The translations under genes were made by a program, and so were the position numbers. A stretch of DNA of 64,000 nucleotides from assembly GCF_900101525.1 (NCBI RefSeq), contig NZ_FMZD01000012.1, forward strand, positions 22,204 through 86,203. Reading direction: 5' to 3'. Shown in pieces: positions 17,180-26,577 of the stretch. Numbering within the stretch: position 1 is the first letter of the stretch; each line of letters opens with the position of its first letter. This DNA comes from Marinilactibacillus psychrotolerans (GTDB lineage: Bacteria > Bacillota > Bacilli > Lactobacillales > Carnobacteriaceae_A). Under the pieces are notes generated by a model. The model saw nothing but the letters and a program-made list of their open reading frames with translations. It was not told the DNA's origin and made no database searches.

Positions 17180-17966
17180 TTATATCAAAGCGGATCTTTA
17201 TAGACTCTTCCATAAAAAATCTAATTTTGTTTTTTACGGAGTGGTATTTGCTTTATTTATAGCTGTTGTCATTATTGCTAGAACAAGCGTAGAGGGGAGA
17301 ACGCCTTTTGCAGAAGGCTATTTGGAGCTTGGAATTATTTTGCTTACTCAATTTTTCCCCTTAGTTTTTGGTATTCAAGCCTATGTGGCGGTGTATACAA
17401 ATGACTTGTCTGCAAATACCTATCAGAACATTTTTACTAATGGACTTTCAAAGGTTGAATTTATCATTGGTAAAGTTATTACAATGATTGTTTATCTTTT
17501 AACAACATTCTTATCAGGTGCAATTCTTTATTCAATTATGTACGTTATTTTGTTAATGATAGAAGACGGATCATTCGATTTTGAAAGTTTCAAGAATTTA
17601 GCTATTGTAAGTGTAACTATTTTTCTCGGAATACTAGGATACGCTACGGTTGCAAATATATTGGCATACTTTACTCAAAATAGCACAATTTCTGTCATTA
17701 GCATGGGTGTACTCGTATCAGGGGTTATTCTTCAAATATTTAATTTGATTTCATTATTTACTGATAAAATCGAATTTTTAAGAGAATATACTTTATCTTA
17801 TCACATGAACGAAGCTACTAATGGTATGATGCCGACAATACTAGGAGGGGAAGCTTCTTATTCAGCATCTTTCCTAGCATGGGGAGTAGCGTTAATCTAT
17901 CTCATTGTTGCAAGTGTAATAGGAGTAGTTATTTTGAATAAAATTGAAATTAAAGAAGGAAAGTAA
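17172..17966 (+). CDS. ABC-2 permease, lantibiotic-immunity type
   Basis: 264 residues from ATG at 17172, which has AAAGGAGGAG just upstream and lies inside the end of the ATPase gene; longer in-frame starts are not supported. Six membrane helices are expected: near 17-38, 50-75, 100-130, 140-165, 170-195 and 235-258. The N-terminal FNYIKADLYRLFHKKSNF is typical of the LanE/LanG-like and BcrB-like permeases. It forms the membrane part of the exporter with the preceding ATPase. Confidence 0.88.
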   Translation: MFNYIKADLYRLFHKKSNFVFYGVVFALFIAVVIIARTSVEGRTPFAEGYLELGIILLTQFFPLVFGIQAYVAVYTNDLSANTYQNIFTNGLSKVEFIIGKVITMIVYLLTTFLSGAILYSIMYVILLMIEDGSFDFESFKNLAIVSVTIFLGILGYATVANILAYFTQNSTISVISMGVLVSGVILQIFNLISLFTDKIEFLREYTLSYHMNEATNGMMPTILGGEASYSASFLAWGVALIYLIVASVIGVVILNKIEIKEGK

Positions 17967-18009
17967 TTTGTAGCTAAGACTCTTTAATATAGAGAATGGT
18001 GGAAATAAG

Positions 18010-18906
18010 ATGGTCTGGATTATAATATTCAGTTTGTTAGTTAATGTAGGGCTCTTTCTGAAGTTATATCAGGATCGGAAAGTGAAAAAGGATGTTGAAA
18101 AACAACTTCAGTGGATTATAGATGAGAATGCTTTAGCTAAAATTAGGCACTCTGGTTCTTCTAAATCGCATGACAATCTGGTGAATGAAATTAATCGAAT
18201 GGTTGAAAAAGTGAGTGAAACAAGAATAGAATTTGAAGAAATGGTTCAACAAAATAAACGAATGGTATCATCAATTTCACATGATTTTAGAACCCCTCTG
18301 ACTTCCATGCTGGGATATATTCAAATTCTTCAGAATGATTCAAACTCTTTGAAAGATGAAAAATATCTTAAAATTATTGAAGAACGAACTAAGATTCTTA
18401 AAAACTTAGTTGAAGAATTTTATAGTTTAAGTTTGCTAGAATCAAAAGAATATCAAATGAATTTTGAATCAGCAAATCCAATAATTCTAGTACAAGAACA
18501 AGTAGCGATGTACTATTCTGAATTAGAAAACAGATTTGATCATATTTCTATACAATTATTTGAAGAGAAGATAGCACTTTTGACTAGTCCCGTTGATTTC
18601 AACCGATTAATTGGAAATTTATTAAAGAATGCCTATACGCATGGAATAAAAAGGTTCGCTTTATATAATGAAATGACTGAAAAATCATTAATACTTTATT
18701 TTGAAAATCAAGTAAAAGATGCGAACTTAATTGAGGTTGATCGCTTATTTGAGCGACTTTATAAAGGCGATGATACTAGAGCAGTTGGCTCCACAGGGCT
18801 TGGGTTATCGATTGCACAAAAAATAGCAGAAGCTCTAGAATATCAATTGGAAGCCTCAATGAAAGAATCGACTCTTCAGCTTAAGTTGACCATTCCACTC
18901 AATTAA
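18010..18906 (+). CDS. sensor histidine kinase with one membrane helix
   Basis: 298 residues. A single hydrophobic helix at residues 2-18 (IIIFSLLVNVGLFLKLY) anchors the protein and there is no extracellular sensor domain. Phosphoacceptor motif SISHDFRTPLTSMLGY is near 91-106, N-box LIGNLLKNAYTHG near 202 and G-box STGLGLSIAQKIAEAL near 262. Such short kinases without a sensor often take their signal from an associated ABC transporter, which fits the permease gene just upstream. Partner of the OmpR-type regulator at 15445. A terminator follows. Confidence 0.92.
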   Translation: MVWIIIFSLLVNVGLFLKLYQDRKVKKDVEKQLQWIIDENALAKIRHSGSSKSHDNLVNEINRMVEKVSETRIEFEEMVQQNKRMVSSISHDFRTPLTSMLGYIQILQNDSNSLKDEKYLKIIEERTKILKNLVEEFYSLSLLESKEYQMNFESANPIILVQEQVAMYYSELENRFDHISIQLFEEKIALLTSPVDFNRLIGNLLKNAYTHGIKRFALYNEMTEKSLILYFENQVKDANLIEVDRLFERLYKGDDTRAVGSTGLGLSIAQKIAEALEYQLEASMKESTLQLKLTIPLN

Positions 18907-18916
18907 TAATTAAAAA

Positions 18917-18957
18917 GCGCGAAGTTCTTTTAAATGAAGAACTTCGCGTATTTTTTA
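18917..18957. terminator. bidirectional terminator between convergent genes
   Basis: Perfect 12-base stem CGCGAAGTTCTT (18918-18929) / AAGAACTTCGCG (18937-18948), with A-rich sequence before and T run after, so it can act on both strands. Confidence 0.9.
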
Positions 18958-19977
18958 ATTATGATGTTCTAAAACAATTTTACCGATTGTATGACCAGTC
19001 ATTAGTTGTTCATAAGCTTTTGTCAAGTTCTCTGAGTTCATCGAATGAAAGCGATGATTAATAGTAGTCTTTAAGTTACCGGATTCAATGTGCGTTTTCA
19101 ATTGTGTTAGATAGTTGTGTTGTTTAATCCAATCGGATGCTTCATAAACAGATCTTGTGTACATTAATTCATAACTGAATGTAACACTTTTTGAAAAGAA
19201 AGACATAGGAAGTGGAGTCCTTAAAGGTAAAATTGAACATACATGACCTTGAGGGCTGACAATTTTACTTACTTCTTTTATGTTTTCATCAGCATTAGAA
19301 GCTAAGAAAATATAATCGACTGTATCAATTCCAAGTGCATTTAATTGAGGTTGGTATGGCTCTTTATGATTAATGATTTTTGTAATACCTAAATGGGCAA
19401 GGTGCTCTCTAGATTCATCCCTTGAAGCTGTACCGATGACATGTATACCATCATTTAAAGCGATTTGTGTTGCAATCGAACCGACACCACCAGCTGCACC
19501 TATGATTAGTAGTGTGACGGGCTCATTAGAATTTTCTGGAATCCTTAAACGATCATAGAATGTTTCATAAGCAGTGAGTGCTGTTAATGGAAGAGCTGCA
19601 GCTTCAGCAAAGTCTAAATTATCAGGTTTTAGAGCCACCATTCTTTCATCGATTACGTGATAATCTGCTTGCGCTCCTTGAACGTTACTGGAACCTGGAT
19701 AAAAGACTTCATCTCCTTCTTTGAATAATTCTACATGATCTCCAGTTTCTACAATAATACCTGCTATATCTCTACCTAAGACAGTAAAAGAGTCGTCATC
19801 TTCTTTTTTCATCTGCCAAGTAGCAACATCAGTGGGGTTCAGAGCAACTGCCTTTACTTCCACAAGGATTTGTCTACCATGTGGCTTAGGTTTATCAATC
19901 GTTTTTTCTTCAAAGATAGGAGAGTTACTTTTATCTCCAGGATGTCCAAAACCGTACGCTGTCATTTTTTCTGACAA
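18955..19977 (-). CDS. MDR/zinc-type alcohol dehydrogenase-like quinone oxidoreductase
   Basis: 340 residues, medium-chain dehydrogenase/reductase family. The N-terminal GroES-like domain has TDVATWQMKKED and VLGRDIAGIIVETG near 50-80. The Rossmann domain has IIGAAGGVGSIATQIAL near 156-172. The structural and catalytic zinc cysteines of true alcohol dehydrogenases are missing, which points to a quinone oxidoreductase-like enzyme using NADPH (adh_fam_1 type). The start is TTG at 19977, 6 bases after AAGGAAG; the in-frame ATG four codons later is too far from it. The gene stands alone. Likely role: reduction of quinones or reactive carbonyls in the cytosol. Confidence 0.88.
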   Translation of the reverse strand: MSEKMTAYGFGHPGDKSNSPIFEEKTIDKPKPHGRQILVEVKAVALNPTDVATWQMKKEDDDSFTVLGRDIAGIIVETGDHVELFKEGDEVFYPGSSNVQGAQADYHVIDERMVALKPDNLDFAEAAALPLTALTAYETFYDRLRIPENSNEPVTLLIIGAAGGVGSIATQIALNDGIHVIGTASRDESREHLAHLGITKIINHKEPYQPQLNALGIDTVDYIFLASNADENIKEVSKIVSPQGHVCSILPLRTPLPMSFFSKSVTFSYELMYTRSVYEASDWIKQHNYLTQLKTHIESGNLKTTINHRFHSMNSENLTKAYEQLMTGHTIGKIVLEHHN

Positions 19978-20088
19978 AGTGATCTTCCTTTCTATTCTTT
20001 AATAAGTTTAGTTTACTCTTTTAAAAAAGCGAGAACAAACTATATGTGATAAAATGGAAAAAGATGAATCAAACAAAGGATGGTTATT

Positions 20089-21030
20089 TTGACACGATAT
20101 ATAGAAAATGCACAGAAAGTATTTGAAAATAACTTTAATTTAAAGCCGCAAGAATCGGTTTTGATTGTCACTGATGATAGTATGAAAGAAATTGCCCAGT
20201 ACTTCTATGAAGCAGCTATCGTAAAAGGAAATGAAACAGTTATGGTTCAGTTTCCAGCCAAATATAAAAGTGGAGAAGAGCCTCCAAAGGTGATTGCTTC
20301 AGCTATGAGAGCAGTGGATGTTGCTCTATGTATCACGGCAGCGAGTCTAACACATACGCAAGCTAAAAAGGCAGCAACTACAGCAGGAACTCGAATCGGA
20401 ACCATGCCTGGTATTACACTTGATATGTTGGAACAAGGTGCAATTGAAGCCGATCCATCAAAAGTAGAAGAATTGACAGATAAGTTTACGTCACTTCTTG
20501 AAATAGGATCGGAAGTGACCATTGAAAAAGAAGGGGAGTCTCTATCATTTACTATTGGTGGGAGAAAAGGCATTCCAAGTACGGGGATCTTTAGAAAAAA
20601 AGGTCAGGGAGGAAACATTCCATCAGGAGAAGCTTATATTGCTCCAATTGAAACCTCCGCGAATGGTGCAATTATTGTAGATGGGTCTGTTGCTCAACTA
20701 GGAAAAGTCTCTGAACCTATCAAGTTAGTTTTGAAAGAAGGTCGTTTGGTAGATGCCGTTGGAAGACAGGGAGAAGCTCTATTATCTCTTCTTGGAGAAG
20801 ACAAAGGCCGTATCATAGCTGAATTTGGAATTGGGACAAATCCGACAGCTCGAATAACTGGAGTCGTTTTAGAGGATGAAAAAGTATATGGAACCATTCA
20901 TATTGCTTTCGGCAGTAATAAACCATTCGGTGGAGAAACGGAAGCTGGCGTTCATATTGACTGCGTTGTTAAAGCACCGACAGTTTGGATAGATGGTAAG
21001 AAAGTTATGCAACGTGGAAAAATTGTATAG
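20089..21030 (+). CDS. aminopeptidase-like protein (M29/NicX-related, COG2309 short form)
   Basis: I start it at TTG 20089 (MTRYIENAQKV), which has AAAGGATGG about 5-6 bases upstream; an ATG at 20080 overlaps that site and is less likely. About 313 residues. The sequence LKPQESVLIVTDD near 15, the central PSGEAYIAPIE near 184-194 and FGIGTNPTARITG near 247 match the short relatives of thermophilic aminopeptidases and 2,5-dihydroxypyridine dioxygenase, in which Glu and His residues bind metal. Possible ligands are E in PSGEA, E in EFGIG and H in GTIHIAFG. The true substrate is unknown, so the label aminopeptidase is by family only. Confidence 0.8.
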   Translation: MTRYIENAQKVFENNFNLKPQESVLIVTDDSMKEIAQYFYEAAIVKGNETVMVQFPAKYKSGEEPPKVIASAMRAVDVALCITAASLTHTQAKKAATTAGTRIGTMPGITLDMLEQGAIEADPSKVEELTDKFTSLLEIGSEVTIEKEGESLSFTIGGRKGIPSTGIFRKKGQGGNIPSGEAYIAPIETSANGAIIVDGSVAQLGKVSEPIKLVLKEGRLVDAVGRQGEALLSLLGEDKGRIIAEFGIGTNPTARITGVVLEDEKVYGTIHIAFGSNKPFGGETEAGVHIDCVVKAPTVWIDGKKVMQRGKIV

Positions 21031-21110
21031 TATATGACTTGGTCTAGCTTTTAGGAAAAAAATGAGGTATGATGATAAAATATTATCTTAAAATAGAAAG
21101 TGGGAAACCA

Positions 21111-21785
21111 ATGAGGAGAACAACGCATTCATCTAGATATCCGGCAATTTTTGCATGGCTCACGGTATTCATATGGATGGCTATTATTTTTTGGTTTTCT
21201 TCGCAACCAGCAAACGAATCAGCTCAATTGAGTTTTGGAGCTATGGAAGTTGGCAGTCAAGTTGTGAATCACTGGAGAATAGTGGGGGCAATAGGATTCC
21301 TTCTATTTTTCAATATATTCTTAATCTGGTTGAAGAGAAGAAGTATGCCACTATGGGGTAAAGTTATAGTTTTCTTAGTATTTTTAGTTTTTTGTGGTCT
21401 CACGATTTACTTTTTACTAACAATTGTACGACCACGTTTAGGAATCAATAATTTAAGAGAAATGAATTACTATGTTCTGCATAACTTTATTCGAAAAAAT
21501 GCGCATTTCTTTATTTATATGTTCTTAGGGATACTGATTAAAAATGCCTTGTCTACCTCTAATATAAAAGGATTCAAAGCGATCTTGTTTGCACTTGTCG
21601 TTTGTGCAGCATATGCAGCATCAGATGAATTTCATCAATATTTCGTTCCTGGTAGAACAGCATTAGTAACGGATGTCTTCATCGATTCTACGGGTTCATT
21701 CATAGGAATTATTTTGTATTCCATTCTTGATTGGATCTCTGGAAGAAGAAGTATATGGCAAGCATTCTGGAATATCAAAAAATAA
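21111..21785 (+). CDS. VanZ family membrane protein
   Basis: 224 residues from ATG at 21111 (MRRTTHSSRY), or 238 if the ATG at 21069 is used. I prefer the shorter one because GTGGGA precedes it and a -10-like TATGAT covers 21068-21073. Four or five membrane helices: near 14-32, 60-80, 88-112, 135-152 and 160-205. The VanZ core is clear: SSQPANES after the first helix, IRKNAHFFIYMFLGIL, and SDEFHQYFVPGRTALVTDVFIDSTGS before the last helix. VanZ proteins can give low-level teicoplanin resistance, but most chromosomal members have unknown roles in the envelope. It stands alone before a terminator. Confidence 0.9.
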   Translation: MRRTTHSSRYPAIFAWLTVFIWMAIIFWFSSQPANESAQLSFGAMEVGSQVVNHWRIVGAIGFLLFFNIFLIWLKRRSMPLWGKVIVFLVFLVFCGLTIYFLLTIVRPRLGINNLREMNYYVLHNFIRKNAHFFIYMFLGILIKNALSTSNIKGFKAILFALVVCAAYAASDEFHQYFVPGRTALVTDVFIDSTGSFIGIILYSILDWISGRRSIWQAFWNIKK

Positions 21786-21794
21786 TAAATAGTG

Positions 21795-21832
21795 AAACCC
21801 CTGATAGACTTAATGCCTATCGGGGGTTTTTA
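21795..21832. terminator. terminator between convergent genes
   Basis: AAACCCC-T-GATAG / CTATC-G-GGGGTTTTT hairpin (21795-21832), with one mismatch in the stem; the T run reaches the end of the minus-strand gene. Confidence 0.85.
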
Positions 21833-22669
21833 AAATAAATCTAATTGCCTTGGAGACAAATTTTCAAAGGAGATATCTAAAATATCCTGCAAAGAAAATG
21901 CATTTTGTGCTGCATGACCACCTGAATTATTATTGAAAATAACACAGACTTCTTGCGTCTTGCTTTCTAGGGTTTCAACAGTAGTTGCGAATTCAACCAA
22001 TTCTTCTTTTTTATAATTATATAAGGTACGTTCTGCACGCCAATCATTAAGACTTTCTCCTAACCAGCCTTCATAGTTACGCCCATGCAACCGATAAATA
22101 GCCAAAGTATCATTAGTTGATAGAGGTATAGTTGGCACACTATTATTTGGAGTTTGCGGCTGATCAACGATCACATTAATAAAATGTTGCTGAAGTAAAA
22201 AGTCTAGAGTCTTTTCTTTATTCTGTTCAGTAAACCAGCTTTGACTCCTAAACTCTATAGCAACTGGCAAATCTTTCATTAGTTCTCGAACACGTCGTAA
22301 ATAAGCTACGTTTTGTTTCGTACAGTCGAAGTAGGGCGGAAACTGAAATAAGAAAGCTTTTACTTTATTAGAAACAACCATTGGTTCAAAAGTTTTATTA
22401 AAAATTTCAAACATCTGCTCAATACTGGAAAACTCCTCTATCCATTCTTTATGTTGAGTCATGGCTTTATAGGCTTTTGGAATAAATTGAAAAGCTTCTG
22501 GCGTTTTCTCAATCCAAGAAGAGATATTTTTTTGAGGAGGTATAGCATAAAAACTAGTATCTAGTTCAACTACAGGGAAATAGCTCGAGTAATTTTCCAA
22601 TTTTTTGGAATTCTCCAGGGTAATCGTAGGGTGATCTCCCCAACCCGTTAATCCTATTGTAATCATCAT
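21830..22669 (-). CDS. DUF72 family protein (YecE-like)
   Basis: About 279 residues. Two adjacent ATG codons (22669 and 22666) follow AGAAGGTTTGT; a longer frame upstream has no site. It is a TIM-barrel-like protein with the DUF72 hallmarks: ITIGLTGWGDHP at the start, FPVVELDTSFYAIPPQKNI near 35-53, FQFIPKAYKAMTQHKEW near 62, FLFQFPPYFDCT near 108 and AIEFRSQSWF near 140. The family is widespread and linked in name only to endonuclease-like folds; its reaction is not established. Single gene, divergent from the RpiR regulator. Confidence 0.88.
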   Translation of the reverse strand: MMITIGLTGWGDHPTITLENSKKLENYSSYFPVVELDTSFYAIPPQKNISSWIEKTPEAFQFIPKAYKAMTQHKEWIEEFSSIEQMFEIFNKTFEPMVVSNKVKAFLFQFPPYFDCTKQNVAYLRRVRELMKDLPVAIEFRSQSWFTEQNKEKTLDFLLQQHFINVIVDQPQTPNNSVPTIPLSTNDTLAIYRLHGRNYEGWLGESLNDWRAERTLYNYKKEELVEFATTVETLESKTQEVCVIFNNNSGGHAAQNAFSLQDILDISFENLSPRQLDLF

Positions 22670-22819
22670 ACAAACCTTCTTTCTACGGATACATAGATAC
22701 TTATATAATAACATGATCAATTAAGCAGTTCGAATAAAATTGATTACATGAAGAATAATATAATCATAAGTTAATAAATCTGATATACTATATAAACAAC
22801 GTGTAAAGGAATGAGACCT

Positions 22820-23566
22820 TTGTATTTCTACGAATGTTTAAAAAAAAATCGCACTCAATTGAATCAAACAGAAGAAGAAATACTCAACTATCTGATTAAT
22901 GAAAAAACACAAGTAGAAAAGTGGACGATCAGAGATGTTGCAAAACAATTTTATACTGTCCCTAATACAATTGTGAGAATGTGTCAGAAACTTGGATTTA
23001 AAGGATACACTCAATTCAAAGAAGAATTGAAAAAGACTTTAGAAGCGGAAGAAACGATACTTAATATGACAGATCTAGATGAGAAGGTTATCAAGACTAA
23101 ACAACTCTTGAATAAGGAAGTTTTAGAAGAAATTATTAGTAAAATTCATGATGCTGATAATATTCTGTTTTTCGCAGTTGGACTTTCTAGATTTCCAGCG
23201 GAGGAACTTAGTGAGCGATTAAAAATTTTAGGTAAGAAAAGCCAAACTTTCATTGATCCGCATTTAATGAAGCATAATGCAAAGCAAATGGGACGTAAAG
23301 ACGTAGGAATTGCGATCAGTCTTAGTGGATCAGAAAATTCAAATGTATTTGCAGCAACCAATCGTGCTAATATTGCCGGAGCTAAAACAATCAGTCTCAC
23401 GGGCTTCTCAAGCAATGCTTTGTCAAAAATAACAGACTATCAGTTATACGCATATAGCACAGAGATTAAAATAGAAGGCATCGATGCATCTGATCGATTC
23501 GGATTACATTATTTAGTGAACAAACTATTCAATGATTATTTGAAAAAGTATCAAGTGTCAGATTAA
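22820..23566 (+). CDS. glvR: RpiR/MurR family regulator, GlvR-like
   Basis: 248 residues if it starts at TTG 22820, with AAAGGA at 22805-22810; an in-frame ATG at 22811 touches that site and is less likely. An N-terminal RpiR helix-turn-helix covers residues 20-75 (TIRDVAKQFYTVPNTIVRMCQKLGFKGYTQFKEEL). A C-terminal SIS sugar-phosphate domain covers 100-240 (FFAVGLSRFPAEELSERL, VGIAISLSGSENSNVFA). It lies next to, and convergent with, a 6-phospho-alpha-glucosidase and EIICB pair. Bacillus has glvA-glvR-glvC, where GlvR activates maltose PTS genes. By context this should be the same regulator, responding to a phosphorylated alpha-glucoside. Confidence 0.85.
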   Translation: MYFYECLKKNRTQLNQTEEEILNYLINEKTQVEKWTIRDVAKQFYTVPNTIVRMCQKLGFKGYTQFKEELKKTLEAEETILNMTDLDEKVIKTKQLLNKEVLEEIISKIHDADNILFFAVGLSRFPAEELSERLKILGKKSQTFIDPHLMKHNAKQMGRKDVGIAISLSGSENSNVFAATNRANIAGAKTISLTGFSSNALSKITDYQLYAYSTEIKIEGIDASDRFGLHYLVNKLFNDYLKKYQVSD

Positions 23567-23574
23567 GAAAATAA

Positions 23575-23618
23575 AAAAGCATCGAACCTTAATTCTGAAA
23601 GGAGGTTCGATGCTTTTT
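23575..23618. terminator. bidirectional terminator between glvR-like and glvA-like genes
   Basis: AAAAAGCATCGAACC / GGTTCGATGCTTTTT stem of 15 bases with a loop that contains AAAGGAG; flanked by A and T runs. Confidence 0.92.
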
Positions 23619-23628
23619 ATTTAAATTA

Positions 23629-24957
23629 CTAGTTTAGTTCTGGCCAGTATTCTTTATTAGCTTCAATTAAAGCATCCAGTAGTTTGCGTGCTTTTTTAGC
23701 ATCAACTACTGTACGATTCATCGTTAAAGCCTGTAAAGCTTTAGTATATGATTCTTCCATATAAGCCTCTACTGTAAGTTTTTCATACGCATGCTGTGAT
23801 TCGATCAATCCTTTATAGAATGTATCAATTTCACCCACCGCGTATGGATGAGGACCATTTGCTCCAAGAGAAGCCGCAACTTCAACCATGCTGTCATTAG
23901 GCAAATTCGATACTATACCGTTGTTTCTTACCATAACGACATATGTTTTTCTTAGATTGTGTGCAATAGAGGCCGCAACTTCAACCATCATATCTCCATG
24001 AGCATCATTATGAACAACAGAAGAATCTTTAGCTGTACCATTCTCAACAATTCTTCTACATTCATTAAAGACCTTTGTCTCACGACCTTCACGGACTTCA
24101 TCTGTTCTAGTACGATTAGGATCCATTTTAGATAATTTGTATTCTGGATACAGATAATATTGAAGATAAGTGTTTGGTAAATATTGCGGGAAGTCTTTTA
24201 ACATATCTTCAACCATTGCATAAGTGTCTAACCAGGATTGATCTCTCTGCTCGGCATCAACTGGTCTGAAACCGCCATTCAAAATGATTTCTTTGATTTC
24301 CGGCATTCTATCTTTCCCAGTCTGGTCGTATAGATGTGTGAACCAGCCATAGTGATTTAATCCAAAATAGACCGGTTCAAAGTCATTAGCATCAAAATCG
24401 ATCAAGCTTGCGAACGAACGTAATAAGTTGACAGGCTGATCACAGATATTTAAAACTTTATCTTCTTTAGGGAATATTTTATCTAAAGCCAAAGCCACAA
24501 TCGCTGCAGGATTCGTGTAGTTTAATATCCAAGCGTCGGGGGAGAATCGGCGTACGCTTTTCACCATTTTCTCCATGTCTCTAATAGAACGAAGACCATA
24601 AGCAAAGCCTCCAGGTCCACAAGTTTCCTGACCAATTACTCCATGTTGTAAAGGTATTTTTTCATCCTTATCACGCATTTCAAAACCACCAGTACGCATC
24701 TGGCAGAATACGAAATCTACGTCTGTATAAGCTTCTTTTTCATCAGTTGTATAAGAAACCTTAACATCAGGTGCCTCTTCCTTGAATAGGATTTTAGCAA
24801 ATTCACCAATGACTTTCTGACGCTCTTCGTCAATATCGTATAAAGTGATTTTTTCAAGAGGAAACTGTTTTAAATGAGTTGTCATTGCTTTCAGAATTCC
24901 AGGAGTCCAAGTGGAACCTCCACCTACTAATACAATTTTACTTTTTTTATTCATCAT
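23629..24957 (-). CDS. glvA: 6-phospho-alpha-glucosidase (GH4), GlvA/MalH-like
   Basis: 442 residues, the size of GlvA. GH4 enzymes hydrolyse phosphorylated disaccharides by an NAD- and Mn-dependent redox mechanism. Visible: NAD loop VLVGGGSTWTPGI near 9-21, GVIGQETCGPGGFAYG near 106, LNYTNPAAIVA near 145, metal ligands Cys in NICDQP near 172 and His in GLNHYGW near 202, RTRTDEVREGRE near 288, and the C-terminal EANKEYWPELN shared with GlvA. The CDQP and NHYGW forms favour the alpha-glucosidase (maltose 6'-phosphate) branch over the beta-branch. It overlaps the upstream EIICB gene by 11 bases. Cytosolic; it should split maltose 6-phosphate and related sugars into glucose and glucose 6-phosphate. 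Confidence 0.9.
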   Translation of the reverse strand: MMNKKSKIVLVGGGSTWTPGILKAMTTHLKQFPLEKITLYDIDEERQKVIGEFAKILFKEEAPDVKVSYTTDEKEAYTDVDFVFCQMRTGGFEMRDKDEKIPLQHGVIGQETCGPGGFAYGLRSIRDMEKMVKSVRRFSPDAWILNYTNPAAIVALALDKIFPKEDKVLNICDQPVNLLRSFASLIDFDANDFEPVYFGLNHYGWFTHLYDQTGKDRMPEIKEIILNGGFRPVDAEQRDQSWLDTYAMVEDMLKDFPQYLPNTYLQYYLYPEYKLSKMDPNRTRTDEVREGRETKVFNECRRIVENGTAKDSSVVHNDAHGDMMVEVAASIAHNLRKTYVVMVRNNGIVSNLPNDSMVEVAASLGANGPHPYAVGEIDTFYKGLIESQHAYEKLTVEAYMEESYTKALQALTMNRTVVDAKKARKLLDALIEANKEYWPELN

Positions 24958-26548
24958 GATAATGTGCTGCTCCTTTCACTTGTGGTGCGATTTTTTCAAC
25001 TTTTGGTCCATAAATTACTTGATAATTTGTTTCATCTAATTTCAGTGTTCCTGCTGCACCTGTTTTTTTCAATGCATCTTCATCAACGATTGAGGTATCA
25101 CCAAGTACTAGACGAAGGCGAGTAAAGCAGTTATCAATACTCTTAATATTTTGGCTTCCACCTAATGCATTGACGATAGTGCTTCCTAGATCTCCAGAGG
25201 GATCAGAACTGTTAACTGACTCATTGGTTACTTCATCGTCTTCTAATTCTCGACCTGGAGTCAGAACGTGACGTTTTTCAATCACTGTCTTAAAGACGAA
25301 GTAATAAATAGGTGCATAGAATAATCCTACGATTACTGCCCAGTACCAGTTAGTGGCGGTTCCTTGAAGGATACCAAACACAGTTAAATCAATAACACCA
25401 CCTTGGACATTACCGATGACTACACCGAAAGCGTCCATCAGCATAAAACTCAATCCAGCCATAAATGCATGGAAGATATATAAAATGGGGGATACAAATA
25501 TGAATGAAAACTCGATTGGTTCAGTAATTCCAGTTGTAAAACTAGCCAGTCCAGAAGCGGACATTAATCCTTTTACCTCCTGTTTTTTCTCTTTTAAAGC
25601 TGTTTTGACCATAGCGAATGCAGCAGCCGGTAAACCAAATACCATAAATGGAATTTTACCTTGTGCTAAGAAGCGAGTGGCTTCAGCCATAACACCCATA
25701 TCTGGAGAATCTTGCGCTAGAGAAGTATTGAAGATATTTAACGCCCCTACTACTTGCTCACCATCTATTTCAGCTATTCCACCAATTGGAGTAAAGCGTA
25801 CAATCTGATTTAGGATATGATGTAATCCTGTAGGAACGAGTAATCTTTCTAAGAAGCCGAACAAGAATGTTCCGATTAGTCCAGCTTCAGCAATCAAATT
25901 GCCTACACCTTCAATAGCAGCTCCGAAATATGGCCACACAAAGTACATCAGTAAAGCCAAGAAAGGAACCGTTACTGTTGTAATAATTGGGACAAATCTT
26001 TTTCCGCCAAAGAAACTGATGGCGGTAGGAAGATCAATGGTATGAAAACGATTGTGCAGGAATGAAACCAATAGCCCTGTAATGATTCCACCAAAGACAT
26101 TCATTCTTAAAGTGAATATACCTAAAACAGATTCATATTGAGAAGCAGCTTGTGTAGCAGCTAGTTCATTCATACCTGAGTCTATTAATGCTTCTACCGA
26201 GTAGGTTGCTGCAGTAATATCGTTGACACTTAATAAATACTGAATTGTGATATGAAATAAAATAAATCCTATAACTCCTGAAAAAGCTGCAGTTGTTTTA
26301 TCTTTCTTAGCAAGACCAAAGGAAATTGCTACTGCAAACAAGATAGGTAGATTTCCAAATATCGCTCCTGCCAACGCACGTACGATACCAATGAAATGTT
26401 GCACAACAGTAAAAGATACAAACGTTTCTCCTACAATATCCGGATTTTGAAGCACTGAACTAATACCTAGAAAAATCCCGGCTGCAGCAATCAATGAAAT
26501 AGGGGTCATTAATGCTTTGCCAAGACGCTGCCAAAAATCTTTAGACAT
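24947..26548 (-). CDS. glvC: alpha-glucoside/maltose-specific PTS EIICB component, GlvC/MalP-like
   Basis: 533 residues. The N-terminal 430 residues are an EIIC membrane domain of the glucose superfamily, with about ten helices and the motif ASGLASFTTGITEPIEFSF near 345. The C-terminal 80 residues are the EIIB domain, with phosphorylated Cys in SIDNCFTRLRL near 470. There is no EIIA domain, so phosphate must come from a separate EIIA-Glc, as for Bacillus MalP. Start ATG follows AAAGGAGGAA. With the GH4 gene it forms a two-gene operon behind a promoter covered by a cre box. Substrates are probably maltose and similar alpha-glucosides. Confidence 0.92.
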   Translation of the reverse strand: MSKDFWQRLGKALMTPISLIAAAGIFLGISSVLQNPDIVGETFVSFTVVQHFIGIVRALAGAIFGNLPILFAVAISFGLAKKDKTTAAFSGVIGFILFHITIQYLLSVNDITAATYSVEALIDSGMNELAATQAASQYESVLGIFTLRMNVFGGIITGLLVSFLHNRFHTIDLPTAISFFGGKRFVPIITTVTVPFLALLMYFVWPYFGAAIEGVGNLIAEAGLIGTFLFGFLERLLVPTGLHHILNQIVRFTPIGGIAEIDGEQVVGALNIFNTSLAQDSPDMGVMAEATRFLAQGKIPFMVFGLPAAAFAMVKTALKEKKQEVKGLMSASGLASFTTGITEPIEFSFIFVSPILYIFHAFMAGLSFMLMDAFGVVIGNVQGGVIDLTVFGILQGTATNWYWAVIVGLFYAPIYYFVFKTVIEKRHVLTPGRELEDDEVTNESVNSSDPSGDLGSTIVNALGGSQNIKSIDNCFTRLRLVLGDTSIVDEDALKKTGAAGTLKLDETNYQVIYGPKVEKIAPQVKGAAHYHDE

Positions 26549-26577
26549 GATAATTCCTCCTTTTTATTTATAAACAT

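Noticed and set aside
25416..25808. Open frame of 130 codons on the plus strand inside the EIICB gene
   Set aside because: Opposite strand of a well-supported gene, with no ribosome binding site and no protein-like features. The same holds for minus-strand frames at 36597-36965, 30442-30801, 14112-14477 and 61024-61413.
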